Of a stretch of 64,000 nt of DNA, positions 41,467-49,650 are shown piece by piece. This stretch comes from Psychromicrobium silvestre (lineage in GTDB: Bacteria > Actinomycetota > Actinomycetes > Actinomycetales > Micrococcaceae): positions 124,001-188,000 of the forward strand of contig NZ_JACBYQ010000002.1 of assembly GCF_013408295.1 (NCBI RefSeq), given 5' to 3'. The first letter of the stretch is position 1. Each line of letters starts with the position of its first letter. A program made the position numbers and the translations under genes. The notes beneath the pieces are model-generated. The model saw nothing but the letters and a program-made list of their open reading frames with translations. It was not told where the DNA came from and did not search any database.

Positions 41467-42453
41467 TCAGCTTCCCTCGGCCACCGTACGCGCGCTGACG
41501 TGGCGCGGCGGCTGTAGCGGGCCGTCAAAAACCAACTGGTCCAGGCGGCGCAGGATCAGGCCCTCACGCAGTGCCCAAGGGCAAATCTGCAAGGTGGAGA
41601 CCTTGAAAAGTTCCAGGGCAGCCTCGGCCACTAGGGCTCCGGCCAGGAGTTGCAGGGCCCGTGCTGCGGAGACTCCGGGCAAATGCAGTCGGTCGGCGGC
41701 GCTCATTGCGGTGAGCCGCTGAGTCCACAGGCCAAGATCGACTGCGTGTAGTTCACGGCGCGCGAAGGGTCCCATCGCGCTGGGAGCGGCTCCGGTAATC
41801 CGAGCGAGCGAACGAAAGGTCTTGGAGGTTCCCACCACCAGATTCGGAGTCCCCAATTGAGAGAATTCCTTGATTGGTGCCTTGAGCGTTGATCGAATGT
41901 ACTTACGCAGCTCTTTGACACTCTTCGCAGTGGGCGGATCCTCGGGGAGCCAGTCGCGGGTCAACCGACCGGCGCCGAGCGGCACCGAAACGGCCTTGCT
42001 TGGCAGTTCGTCGGCGCCCATTGCTAGCTCGAAGGAACCACCGCCAATATCCAGATCAAGAACGGTGCCGGCTCCCCAGCCATACCAACGGCGGACCGCG
42101 AAGAAGGTCATCGCGGCTTCCTCCGGCCCGGTCAGCTCACGCAACTGGATACTGGTCTCCGTCCGCACCCGCTCCAACACGCTCTCGCCATTGCTGGCTT
42201 CCCGGATCGCGGAGGTACAGAAAGCCAGCAAATCCTCGGCACTATGTTGAGCGGCAAAGACTTTAGCTTCCTGGACGAACTCCACCAATTCATGCTGCCC
42301 TGTTTCGGTGATGGCACCATCTTGGTCCAGGTACTGCACCAGCGAAAGCGGTCGCTTATGGGAGGCAAAGGGAACAGGCTGGCCACCCGGATGCGCATCG
42401 ACAAGCAGCAGGTGGACGGTGTTTGAACCGATGTCGAGAACGCCAAGTCGCAT
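41467..42453 (-). CDS. Ppx/GppA family phosphatase (exopolyphosphatase-like)
   Basis: A 328-residue member of the ASKHA fold. Phosphate loop 1 is VLDIGSNTVHLLLVDAHPGG and the second is VLDLDIGGGSFELAMGADEL. The catalytic glutamate is in STSAIREASNG-type sequence (FCTSAIREASNGESVLERV). This is the short actinobacterial form without the C-terminal HD domain, like mycobacterial Ppx1/Ppx2; these act on polyphosphate or pppGpp. The start MRLGVLDIG at 42453 is preferred to an ATG 18 bases upstream. Confidence 0.92.
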   Translation of the reverse strand: MRLGVLDIGSNTVHLLLVDAHPGGQPVPFASHKRPLSLVQYLDQDGAITETGQHELVEFVQEAKVFAAQHSAEDLLAFCTSAIREASNGESVLERVRTETSIQLRELTGPEEAAMTFFAVRRWYGWGAGTVLDLDIGGGSFELAMGADELPSKAVSVPLGAGRLTRDWLPEDPPTAKSVKELRKYIRSTLKAPIKEFSQLGTPNLVVGTSKTFRSLARITGAAPSAMGPFARRELHAVDLGLWTQRLTAMSAADRLHLPGVSAARALQLLAGALVAEAALELFKVSTLQICPWALREGLILRRLDQLVFDGPLQPPRHVSARTVAEGS

Positions 42454-42505
42454 GTGGCCAAGTTTATGCATCGGAGGCTCGGATAGTCGTCAGGGTTACT
42501 TATAA

Positions 42506-43234
42506 GTGCGTTCCAGACCGGTAACTACCTGTAACTACCTGCCGGACGGGGAAGTCCGGGCCGATCCGCATTCAATGTTCCCGAACAGCGGTACCGAAAG
42601 CTGGTTGCGTCATCCCCGATTGGCTGAAATGCTCGACGGCGAGGGCTGGCTAAAGGCGAGTATTGGCAGCTTCCTGCTGTCCAAGGGTGAGCGGATAGTG
42701 CGGGTGGATCTGGGCCTCGGCCCGGCCAATTTCGAACTCCCAGCCGCGGCCCGCTACCGTAGCGGTGCTCTGCTGGAAAGCCCGAACCAGCATGGAATTG
42801 GTCGTCGAATGGTGAGCGAGGTCTTCTACACCCATCTCCATGACGATCATCTGGGCTGGACAGTCTTCCCCGGAGCCGATGCCCTATCCTTCCCGAACGC
42901 TCGGCATCTGGTTAATCGCCGGGAATGGCTGCATTGGAGCACCGCGGGACACACTCCGGGGCATCTCTCCCTAGCCGTTGAGTCCATGCTCGGCCCGATG
43001 CTCCTGCTCGGAGACGTGGTTCATCACGAAGCCCAGCTAGCGGAACCGGAGATAGCCTTCCGGGTGGATGACGACGTCGAACTGGCCCTCAACACCGGCA
43101 AGCAGCCACTGCGGCGGGCGGCAGATTCCGGTGAGATTCTTGGCTTTGGCCATTTCTCCGGACAGCAATTGGGGCGCGTGCACGCGCAGCGGGAAGGCTT
43201 CAGCTGGGCTCCCCTAGATCGGCTCCCTGGCTAG
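42506..43234 (+). pseudogene. MBL-fold metallohydrolase with internal deletion (probably degenerate)
   Basis: A 242-residue metallo-beta-lactamase-like frame. The metal sites remain: YTHLHDDHLGW, AGHTPGHLSL, LLGDVVHH and the last His in LGFGHFSG. In relatives about 50 residues, including a strand pair, separate the NARHLVNRREWLHW segment from the TAGHTPGH segment; here the two are directly joined near 42940, so a block is missing. The 5' end also has a 10-base tandem duplication GTAACTACCT (42521-42540), which changes the frame relative to upstream, and the GTG start at 42506 has no good ribosome binding site. Likely inactive. Confidence 0.6.
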
Positions 43235-43356
43235 GGTAGTTGCGGCTCAGCGCTATCAGCGTGTTCCGGCGTTCTGTTGGCTTAGGTGCTGTGGGCTCTT
43301 GTTCTGTGGGCTGGCGTTCCGATTTTGGCGTTCCGGCGCACGGCGTCGAAGGCTTC

Positions 43357-43551
43357 TCAGGAGGCATCCACCTTGGCGATACGTTCCTCCGCCCAGTCGC
43401 GCACCGCATCCAAGGTGCTCACCAGTTCCTCCCACGACTTGTCGGGTGGCGCAGGCTTGTGGCCGATCTTTTCGGGTGGCAGGAAATCGACGAGATCCGG
43501 CTCGTGGGCGTGGCAGAGAGATAGCCCCATAGTAGGTGTGTAGCGCTTCAC
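43357..43551 (-). CDS. Small hypothetical protein or gene fragment
   Basis: A 64-residue frame with convincing actinobacterial codon use, reading SLCHAHEPDLVDFLPPEKIG followed by HKPAPPDKSWEELVSTLDAV and a charged helix DWAEERIAKVDAS. I do not recognise it. Just upstream the neighbouring frame on the same strand also reads like protein (NQWLALGEALHTYYGAIS), which suggests a frameshift near the CT-rich TCTCTCTG (about 43520-43530) and loss of the 5' part. The remaining bases of the 43235-43600 gap show nothing but short GTTCCG repeats. Confidence 0.4.
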   Translation of the reverse strand: MKRYTPTMGLSLCHAHEPDLVDFLPPEKIGHKPAPPDKSWEELVSTLDAVRDWAEERIAKVDAS

Positions 43552-43600
43552 CCAGGGCTAGCCATTGATTGCTTGAGGCATCCGTTATAGGACTGAAGCT

Positions 43601-44956
43601 ATGACTGAACAACAACGATTGGCCACAAAATCCATCACCATCGATCAGCTAGCAGATCTCACCGCGGGATTCGCCGCCGATCCTGCCGCAGTTCTGGCGA
43701 AAAACGCGGTCACCCGAACCGCACTCAACGACCTCGCGGTCAACCACAGCGTTGTGGCTTCCACCTCTCGCACCATGTCCACCCGGCTCGATGACTGGAA
43801 GGTGACGAATCAGAAGAAGTCGGGCCGCTGCTGGCTGTTCGCCGCCCTCAACTTACTCCGCGCCGAGGCCAGGCAAGCACTCAATCTGAAGAATTTTGAG
43901 TTCTCACAGAACTACCCGATGTATTTCGACAAGCTGGAACGAGCTAACTACTACCTTCAGTCCATCATCGACACCGCAGATCGCCCCCTCGATGACCGGC
44001 TAGTGGTCTTCCTCAATGAATCGCTGATGGGCGATGGCGGGCAATGGAATATGTCCAGCAGCATTTTCAAAAAGTACGGAGCGGTGCCGCAGGAAGCAAT
44101 GCCGGAGACCCAGTCCTCTTCGGATACCGCACAGCTCAATGCACGCCTGCGGACGCTGCTACACAAAGCCGCGCTGAGCCTTCGAGGGCTGGCCGCGGAC
44201 GGGGCTTCGGAGACCGATCTGGATGCCGCCGTGCAACGCAGCATTACCGAGGTGCACCGAGTGCTCACCATCCACCTTGGCACTCCGCCCAGCTCGGTGG
44301 ACTGGCAATGGATCGATGACGATAAGAAGTTCAGTCGCGACGGCGTGCTGACGCCCCAAGAGTTTCTGGCCAAATACACCAAGCTGAATCTCGATGATTA
44401 CGTCTGCCTCGTGGAGGACCCGCGCCGTGAGCACCCCAAGGGCAGCACCCTGAGCGTGGAATATCTGGGCAATGTTATTGGCGGCGATGCCACCGTTTAT
44501 CTGAATGTAGATATCCAGCTCATGAAGGACCTGTCCCGGGAAGCGCTCCAGGGCGGTTCTCCGGTCTGGTTCGGCTGCGATGTTGGACCCCAAATGCTCC
44601 GGCAAGACGGCCTATGGGATGCTCGGCTCTTCGACTACGAGGGCGTGTACGGCGTTGACCTGAGCCTAGACAAGGAGGAGCGGGTGAATCTCGGAGAATC
44701 GGCTATGACGCATGCCATGCTGTTCACCGGCGTGGATGTGCTCGACGGCGATACCCGGCGCTGGCGGGTGGAGAACAGTTGGGGTGATGAGAACGCCGAT
44801 CAGGGTTTTTACACCATGAACGATTCCTGGTTCGACGAGTACATGTTCGAAGTGGCCGTGGATAAGAACAAACTCAGCCCGGAACTGCAAGCCGCCTTGG
44901 CCGAGCCACCGATCATTCTCCCCGCCTGGGATCCAATGGGGGCCCTAGCGAGGTAG
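43601..44956 (+). CDS. pepC: Aminopeptidase C / bleomycin hydrolase
   Basis: Cytosolic papain-like (C1B) hexameric aminopeptidase of 451 residues. The catalytic cysteine is in NQKKSGRCWLFAALNLLRAE (about residue 78). The His is in SAMTHAMLFTGVDVLDG and the Asn in WRVENSWGDENADQGFYTMN. The DRLVVFLNESLMGDGGQWNM region and the VWFGCDVG loop are also family marks. Full length. It trims peptides from the N-terminus and may inactivate bleomycin. It stands alone, followed by the hairpin that marks the left edge of the T7SS-like island. Confidence 0.95.
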   Translation: MTEQQRLATKSITIDQLADLTAGFAADPAAVLAKNAVTRTALNDLAVNHSVVASTSRTMSTRLDDWKVTNQKKSGRCWLFAALNLLRAEARQALNLKNFEFSQNYPMYFDKLERANYYLQSIIDTADRPLDDRLVVFLNESLMGDGGQWNMSSSIFKKYGAVPQEAMPETQSSSDTAQLNARLRTLLHKAALSLRGLAADGASETDLDAAVQRSITEVHRVLTIHLGTPPSSVDWQWIDDDKKFSRDGVLTPQEFLAKYTKLNLDDYVCLVEDPRREHPKGSTLSVEYLGNVIGGDATVYLNVDIQLMKDLSREALQGGSPVWFGCDVGPQMLRQDGLWDARLFDYEGVYGVDLSLDKEERVNLGESAMTHAMLFTGVDVLDGDTRRWRVENSWGDENADQGFYTMNDSWFDEYMFEVAVDKNKLSPELQAALAEPPIILPAWDPMGALAR

Positions 44957-44983
44957 CCTAGCGGCTTCCTCTCACTTCTTTCG

Positions 44984-45042
44984 TTGAGTGTGGGGGTCTG
45001 CATGTTTTGGGTGTTGTTTAGCGTGTAGATCTCCACACTCGA
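44984..45042 (+). repeat. Hairpin element A (left copy) bordering the T7SS-like island
   Basis: The arm at 44984-45003 and the arm at 45023-45042 (GTGTAGATCTCCACACTCGA) form a 20-bp stem around a 19-base loop. Five positions are not Watson-Crick in the DNA, but on a plus-strand RNA all five are G-U wobbles, so the RNA stem is unbroken. The right arm is 18 of 19 identical to the arms of element B at 50149-50207. It follows pepC and could be its terminator. Confidence 0.75.
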
Positions 45043-45112
45043 TGTGGGTGTTTGGGTTGTTTGTGGTGTTTTGGGGTGGGGTTGTTTTCTGTCTATCGTT
45101 TTTATATTCTTA
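45043..45112 (+). promoter_or_regulatory. GT-only tract and candidate promoter of the WXG100 operon
   Basis: From 45043 to 45088 the plus strand is 46 bases of only G and T, with G-runs (GGG, GGG, GGGG, GGGG) that could form a G-quadruplex with one long loop. It is followed by TATATT at 45103-45108, a good -10 box, with a weak TTGTTT 15 bases upstream. The first gene starts 60 bases further on. Base composition is quite unlike the rest of the window. Confidence 0.45.
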
Positions 45113-45167
45113 ATGGACTTTGCGGTTTCGGATCAGCCGGCACCCGCTGAATCCTTGGGAGTTTGTG

Positions 45168-45464
45168 ATGGCGAATTTGAAGGTTTCGTATGGTGAGTTG
45201 GATGCTGCCGGTACGCAGTTAGATAACGGGCGGGCTGATCTGGAAGGGAAACTTTCTGAGTTACAGCGTCAGATCCAGTCCTTAGTCGCTTCGGGGTATG
45301 TGACGGACTCTTCCTCGAAAGCGTTCGAAGCCGAGTATGTCCAGTTCACTCATGGTGCGCAGCAAGCCGTGAGCGGTTTAGAAGGTCTTGCCGCGTATCT
45401 ACGTCATGCCTCCCAGACCCTGGAATCCACCGATCAACACCTCGCCTCCAAGCTCGGCAAATAA
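45168..45464 (+). CDS. WXG100 family protein (type VII secretion cargo or partner)
   Basis: A 98-residue helical hairpin protein. The first helix runs to QRQIQSLVASGYVTDSSSKA, where the usual W-x-G turn is replaced by the SGYVTD form found in a large actinobacterial WXG100 subgroup. The second helix holds FEAEYVQFTHGAQQAVSGL and the acidic end TLESTDQHLA. Such proteins are exported as dimers by the ESX/T7 machinery. The ATG at 45168 is preceded by GGGAGTTTGTG. No EccC, EccB, EccD or mycosin gene is in the window, so export depends on a machine elsewhere. Confidence 0.85.
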   Translation: MANLKVSYGELDAAGTQLDNGRADLEGKLSELQRQIQSLVASGYVTDSSSKAFEAEYVQFTHGAQQAVSGLEGLAAYLRHASQTLESTDQHLASKLGK

Positions 45465-45502
45465 AAGAACGACCTCTAGTTCACGAGAAGGGGTGGTGAT
45501 GG

Positions 45503-45778
45503 GTGGCTGTTCTTCAGGTTCAATACCAGGCGTTTCATGCTGCTAGTGCTGCCCTGTCCTTAGTGAGTCATGAGGTGGATGCGGCTGGTCCCGCAGTGAC
45601 CGGCGATGTGGGACATGCCCTCTTGAGGGAGGCTAGTGAAACGTTCACTAAGGTTTGGGACCAGGACGGGCCGAAACTGGCTGACGCGATCACCTCCGAT
45701 AGCCGACAGACTCACGACACAGCAGCACAATTCGCGCAGGTCGATGCGATGCTCAGTGGACAAGTAAAGGGGAAATGA
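45503..45778 (+). CDS. Small WXG100/ESAT-6-like helical protein
   Basis: A 91-residue protein predicted as two helices (QYQAFHAASAALSLVSHEVD and TFTKVWDQDGPKLADAITSD), with WDQDG at the turn position where WXG proteins have W-x-G. The GTG at 45503 is preceded by GAAGGGG; an ATG five bases earlier is out of frame. Its stop overlaps the hydrolase start by four bases (ATGA), so it is translated together with the large protein and probably is a helical partner or chaperone for its export. Confidence 0.78.
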   Translation: MAVLQVQYQAFHAASAALSLVSHEVDAAGPAVTGDVGHALLREASETFTKVWDQDGPKLADAITSDSRQTHDTAAQFAQVDAMLSGQVKGK

Positions 45779-47907
45779 TGGGCAGAGGCGGTGATTGGTC
45801 GCTGCTCGGCGGCTCAGACCCAGCCCCAGGGTGTGTGGAGGACGTTCAACGGATCTCGATGAACTGGGGAGATAAAGCCGGGAAACTCTCCGACGCCCAG
45901 AACCTGTTAGAACGCACTCATGTTGCTGGTTCCGGGGCTTCCGTGGAGGCGGCCCGGACGTTACTGGCCCGTGATGGGGCGTTACTGAAAGTTTATGGTC
46001 AGGGCTGTGAGAACCTTGCGAACGGCTATAAGTCCTGGACTGCCAGCCTGCAAAGTTTTCAGGATGAAGCCGACCGACTCCTGACCCAAGCACACCAAGC
46101 TAATGACGACCTGGACCAAGGGCATGCGCTGGTTGAGGCGGGCAAGCAGGAACGCATCGAAGACGCCGCGAAACGCTCCCTACCGGAAGCCATCACTGAA
46201 GCCGCGATAGAAACCATCCTGCCCGGTCTGGCACAAATCTTTTCGGATACTCGCGGGCAATACATGATCAATGACGCCCAGCAACGCCTCGATCACCTCA
46301 ACCACCAAGCCGATGACCTCCGGGAACGCTACAAAGCCGAAGGAGACAGGATCGCTACCACTACCGCTTTCGTTACCAGCCCCGCCGCAGCAGCCTATAA
46401 GGCCGGACTCGACAACGACATCCCGATCGGACCCGGCTCTTTAGCAGCCCTGATACACCAGGACAAAAACCCGAAACTCACCAAACTCGATGCTTTACGG
46501 AAAGAACTCGACAGCGGCGACCTCACCCACCGCCAGGAATACCTCAACCAACTCGGCAACCTCACCCCAGAACAACTCGTGCTGTACGGGCTGATGAACC
46601 CAGGAAGTGTCCGCAACCCACTCGGGGCGAATGTTGGTGAAGACGTCGCCGGGATCAAGAACTGGTGGGCAGGGCTCAACCCGACCCAACAAATAGCCCT
46701 GACCCTTTACGTGCCTGGCATCATCGGCAACCTCAACGGGATTCCGTATAGCGTCCGAGGCATCGCGAACAAAACAAACATCGACCTCATCAAAACCGAC
46801 CCCAACACCACCCCCCGAGTCCTCAAAGCCATCAGCGAGATCGAAAAGAAACTCGTCGACAAGAACGGCAAACCAATCCCCAACCATTCTTTGATTTCTT
46901 TTGATCTGAATAATGGAAAACCGCTCGGGGCGATTGCGATCGGCAACCTAGACACCGCCAAAAACGTGACCTGGAATATCCCGGGCATGGGAACCACCGT
47001 CGATGACGGTATGGAGTCCTGGGGCCACTCAGCCCAAGACCTCTACAACGGCCAAAAAGATGCTTACGACTCTTTGTATTTGAAAGATCCGGGGCATGCG
47101 GTGGTTGCGTGGATTGGGTATGACACTCCCGAGAAGCCGCCGGAAGGATCGCAGTTTCTTAACCCGGTAAAGGATGTTGAGGGGACTGAGGTCCTGAAGC
47201 TCGATAAGGCTCAAGCAGGTTCTCAGAAGCTTGCTGCTGCCCTGGATGGTTTCTACGCGACCCGGTGGGACGGTAACAGTCTCGATCAGCCGAAGAACAA
47301 CGTCGTTGCTCATTCCTACGGCACCACTACCTCAGCGTATGCCCTCACGAAGACGCACTACCCGGTGGATACCGTCACGTTCTTCGCCTCCGCAGGGATC
47401 GACCTCCACGCCGTCACCAACGCCGCAGCCATGAACGTGGCAAAAGTAGACGGCCAACCTGCCGTCTACGCGACCCAGGCCTTTGACGACCGAGTCGCAC
47501 CCTACGCAGGGATCGGGGGCAGCGATCTCCTCGGGATTGGCACTCTAGATCCCAAGGTCGGAAGATTCAGCCCACAACTGCCCGGTTGGGGTGCCCACAG
47601 TTTCTCCTCCGACGGCGGATACGACCCTCAAACTGGTGTCCCTTATAAGATGGTCACCGGCCACGACGCGCAAGGCCATTCCGATAAATTCTCCTTCTTC
47701 TCTGCCACCACCGGGCACGGCTACCTCGATCCTGGAACCGAGTCCAGCCACAACATCGCCCTGACCTCGATCGGACACGGAGACTCGATCACCCCTCTTG
47801 TCCCGCTCCATCAGACCCTGCCATCAGGGATACATCTTGATCCCTGGGAGACCATCTCCGACGAGAGTAAACAAGACCCTGCAACCCTGGGCAAACCACG
47901 AGGCTGA
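45775..47907 (+). CDS. DUF1023 alpha/beta hydrolase, predicted T7SS-exported lipase-like effector
   Basis: A 710-residue protein. Residues 1-170 are helical and WXG/LXG-like, with CVEDVQRISMNWGDKAGKL; a linker holds further helices. From about 300 the DUF1023 hydrolase begins, with the family phrase YVPGIIGNLNGIPYSVRGIA. The nucleophile is Ser514 in VVAHSYGTTTSAYAL, the acid probably Asp571 or Asp572 in AFDDRVAPY, and the base probably His648 in TTGHGYLDPG. No signal peptide. Two WXG-like genes upstream and three lipoprotein genes downstream suggest a secreted esterase or phospholipase with partners and immunity proteins. Confidence 0.85.
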   Translation: MMGRGGDWSLLGGSDPAPGCVEDVQRISMNWGDKAGKLSDAQNLLERTHVAGSGASVEAARTLLARDGALLKVYGQGCENLANGYKSWTASLQSFQDEADRLLTQAHQANDDLDQGHALVEAGKQERIEDAAKRSLPEAITEAAIETILPGLAQIFSDTRGQYMINDAQQRLDHLNHQADDLRERYKAEGDRIATTTAFVTSPAAAAYKAGLDNDIPIGPGSLAALIHQDKNPKLTKLDALRKELDSGDLTHRQEYLNQLGNLTPEQLVLYGLMNPGSVRNPLGANVGEDVAGIKNWWAGLNPTQQIALTLYVPGIIGNLNGIPYSVRGIANKTNIDLIKTDPNTTPRVLKAISEIEKKLVDKNGKPIPNHSLISFDLNNGKPLGAIAIGNLDTAKNVTWNIPGMGTTVDDGMESWGHSAQDLYNGQKDAYDSLYLKDPGHAVVAWIGYDTPEKPPEGSQFLNPVKDVEGTEVLKLDKAQAGSQKLAAALDGFYATRWDGNSLDQPKNNVVAHSYGTTTSAYALTKTHYPVDTVTFFASAGIDLHAVTNAAAMNVAKVDGQPAVYATQAFDDRVAPYAGIGGSDLLGIGTLDPKVGRFSPQLPGWGAHSFSSDGGYDPQTGVPYKMVTGHDAQGHSDKFSFFSATTGHGYLDPGTESSHNIALTSIGHGDSITPLVPLHQTLPSGIHLDPWETISDESKQDPATLGKPRG

Positions 47908-47909
47908 TA

Positions 47910-48488
47910 GTGACCAAGAACCGTTCCTCCCACACCCGTCTAGTAGCACTACTGCTAGTAACCACCGCCCTGATACCCATCATTTCGGCCTGCACGCCCG
48001 CCACCCCTGGACCTGGAGGAACCATGACCACCGACCCTTCACACCCCTTCAACGGCACCCGACCCGCCAACATAGTCCTCAAAGACTTCGCAAACATCAT
48101 CGACGACACCATCAACCACTCCGGCACCACTTTCCCCGGGTGGAAGGGCTCAAACACTGACGGCATACTCCTCTACGGCTGTGAGGTCGGCTCCGAGAAG
48201 GGAAACGGTTACGCCACCCAAATCGACGGCGGTCCCGTTCCTGATACCACGGCAGCGGTGGAAAAAATGAAGACCTACTGGGAATCCATCGGCTACACCA
48301 TCGACGGAATAGTTCCCTGGCCAGGAGACAACAAACGAATCGATCTCACCGGAATAACCCCCACAGGAGCCCGCATCATCTACTCCCCCTCCATGGGAAA
48401 AACCGGCATTAACATCGAAAGCGAATGCACCCTCGACCCCTCCCTCAACGGTGTCCCCACACCAACAACACCACCCACCGGAAACTAA
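47910..48488 (+). CDS. Lipoprotein, tandem copy 1 (candidate immunity protein)
   Basis: A 192-residue predicted lipoprotein: basic start, hydrophobic segment LVALLLVTTALIPIISAC with the lipidated Cys in ISAC, then a Pro/Gly linker (TPATPGPGG). The mature part has two more cysteines, in YGCEVGSEKG and SECTLDPSLN, which could pair. Its last 80 residues are nearly identical to copy 2. It starts (GTG) two bases after the hydrolase stop, so it belongs to that operon. I know no named family; its location suggests protection of the producing cell from the hydrolase. Confidence 0.82.
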   Translation: MTKNRSSHTRLVALLLVTTALIPIISACTPATPGPGGTMTTDPSHPFNGTRPANIVLKDFANIIDDTINHSGTTFPGWKGSNTDGILLYGCEVGSEKGNGYATQIDGGPVPDTTAAVEKMKTYWESIGYTIDGIVPWPGDNKRIDLTGITPTGARIIYSPSMGKTGINIESECTLDPSLNGVPTPTTPPTGN

Positions 48489-48660
48489 CGGCAAGATTTA
48501 ATTTCTGCCGCCACAAAGTAAAAGGCAGGAGACCAACGATGAGTAAACTCACACGATCCTGCCACCAGCCAAAATTCTCGATCACCTCACCCCTCCTAGC
48601 GCTCATCATCTCGACCGCGTTCCTCACCGCCTGCACCCCGCTCGCCCCTGGACCTGGATC
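48489..48660 (+). repeat. Tandem duplication unit (first boundary copy)
   Basis: The 50 bases between lipoprotein copies 1 and 2, including the ribosome binding region GGCAGGAGACCAACG, and the first ~110 bases of copy 2 reappear with few changes 665 bases further on (49154-49310), in front of and inside copy 3. This is the trace of a tandem duplication of about 665 bases. Confidence 0.8.
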
Positions 48661-49153
48661 CGGACCCGGACCCGGACCCGGAGGAACCATGACCACCGAC
48701 CCCTCACACCCCTACAACGGAACCCGACCCGCCGACGTGGTACGCAATGACTTCTACAACACCATCGAAGACACCGTGAAACACTCCGGCACCACCTTCC
48801 CCACCTGGAACCGCAAAGACCCACAACAAATCGACCGGAACGGGTGCACCATCGGCTCCGGCGAAGGACACAACTTTTCCATCCAAATCGACGGCGGTCC
48901 CGTTCCTGATACCACGGCAGCGGTGGAAAAAATGAAGACCCACTGGGAATCCATCGGCTACACCATCGACGGGATAGTTCCCTGGCCAGGAGACAACAAG
49001 ACCATCGATCTCACCGGAATAACCCCCACCGGAACCCGCATCATCTACTCCCCCTCCATGGGAAAAAGTAGCATCGACGTCGAGAGTGAATGCACCCTCG
49101 ACCCCTCCCTCAACGGTGTCCCCACACCAACAACCCCACCCACCGGAAACTAA
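48539..49153 (+). CDS. Lipoprotein, tandem copy 2 (candidate immunity protein)
   Basis: A 204-residue predicted lipoprotein with signal LLALIISTAFLTAC and a lengthened linker of repeated Pro-Gly (GPGSGPGPGPGG). The mature domain resembles copy 1, with NGCTIGSGEGHNFSIQIDGG and the same SECTLDPSLNGV ending. Differences between copies cluster in the first half of the mature domain (residues around NRKDPQQIDRNG), while the second half is nearly invariant, a pattern expected if the first half decides specificity. ATG at 48539 with GGCAGGAGACCAACG in front. Confidence 0.82.
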   Translation: MSKLTRSCHQPKFSITSPLLALIISTAFLTACTPLAPGPGSGPGPGPGGTMTTDPSHPYNGTRPADVVRNDFYNTIEDTVKHSGTTFPTWNRKDPQQIDRNGCTIGSGEGHNFSIQIDGGPVPDTTAAVEKMKTHWESIGYTIDGIVPWPGDNKTIDLTGITPTGTRIIYSPSMGKSSIDVESECTLDPSLNGVPTPTTPPTGN

Positions 49154-49203
49154 CGGCAGGATTTACTTTCTGCCGCCACAAAGTAATAGGCAGGAGACCA
49201 ACG

Positions 49204-49626
49204 TTGAGTAAACTCACACGATCCTGCCACCAGCCAAAATTCTCGATCACCGCACCCCTCCTATCGCTCATCATCTCGACCGCGTTCCTCACCGCCTGCA
49301 CCCGCCCCGCCGACATAGTTCTCAAAGACTTCGCAAACACCATCGAAGACACCGTGAAACACTCCGGCACTACTTTCCCCGGGTGGAAAGGCTCAAACAC
49401 TGACGGCGGATCAATCGCAGACCCTAAGGCTGCCGCAGCCGCAATGAAGGCCAACTGGGAAAGTCTCGGCTACGTCATCGGAAACATTTTTAATGGCACC
49501 AATCGGCCAGTTCCAGGGGTGCAACTTAACACAACCACGCCAAGCGGTATGTTCACACACTTCTCCCCCGGAGCCGATAAACGTTCCTGGTGGCCAAGAG
49601 CGAATGCACCCTCGAGCTGGGTATGA
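49204..49626 (+). pseudogene. Lipoprotein, tandem copy 3: mosaic, deleted and frameshifted
   Basis: The signal peptide is nearly that of copy 2 but begins with TTG instead of ATG. Right after the lipobox (LTACT) the Pro-Gly linker is missing and the sequence continues as in copy 1 (ADIVLKDFANTIED, TTFPGWKGSNTDG). The first mature cysteine is lost. Near the end the DNA still encodes KSECTLELGMKG, but in another frame: restoring one A at the AAA run 49579-49581 would join it and move the stop from 49626 to 49634. I read it as a recombined copy that is decaying; the N-terminal part may still be made. Confidence 0.7.
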
Positions 49627-49650
49627 AGGGCTAAGCCCGAACCACCAGGG

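Noticed and set aside
40566-41498. A 310-codon plus-strand frame that even spans the nested hairpin.
   Set aside because: Antisense to the isomerase gene, which has clear metal-binding motifs; the frame resembles no protein.
45168-45778. The two WXG100-like genes as a toxin-antitoxin module.
   Set aside because: Their helical-hairpin character and coupling to a DUF1023 gene fit type VII secretion cargo much better; no toxin or antitoxin motif is seen.
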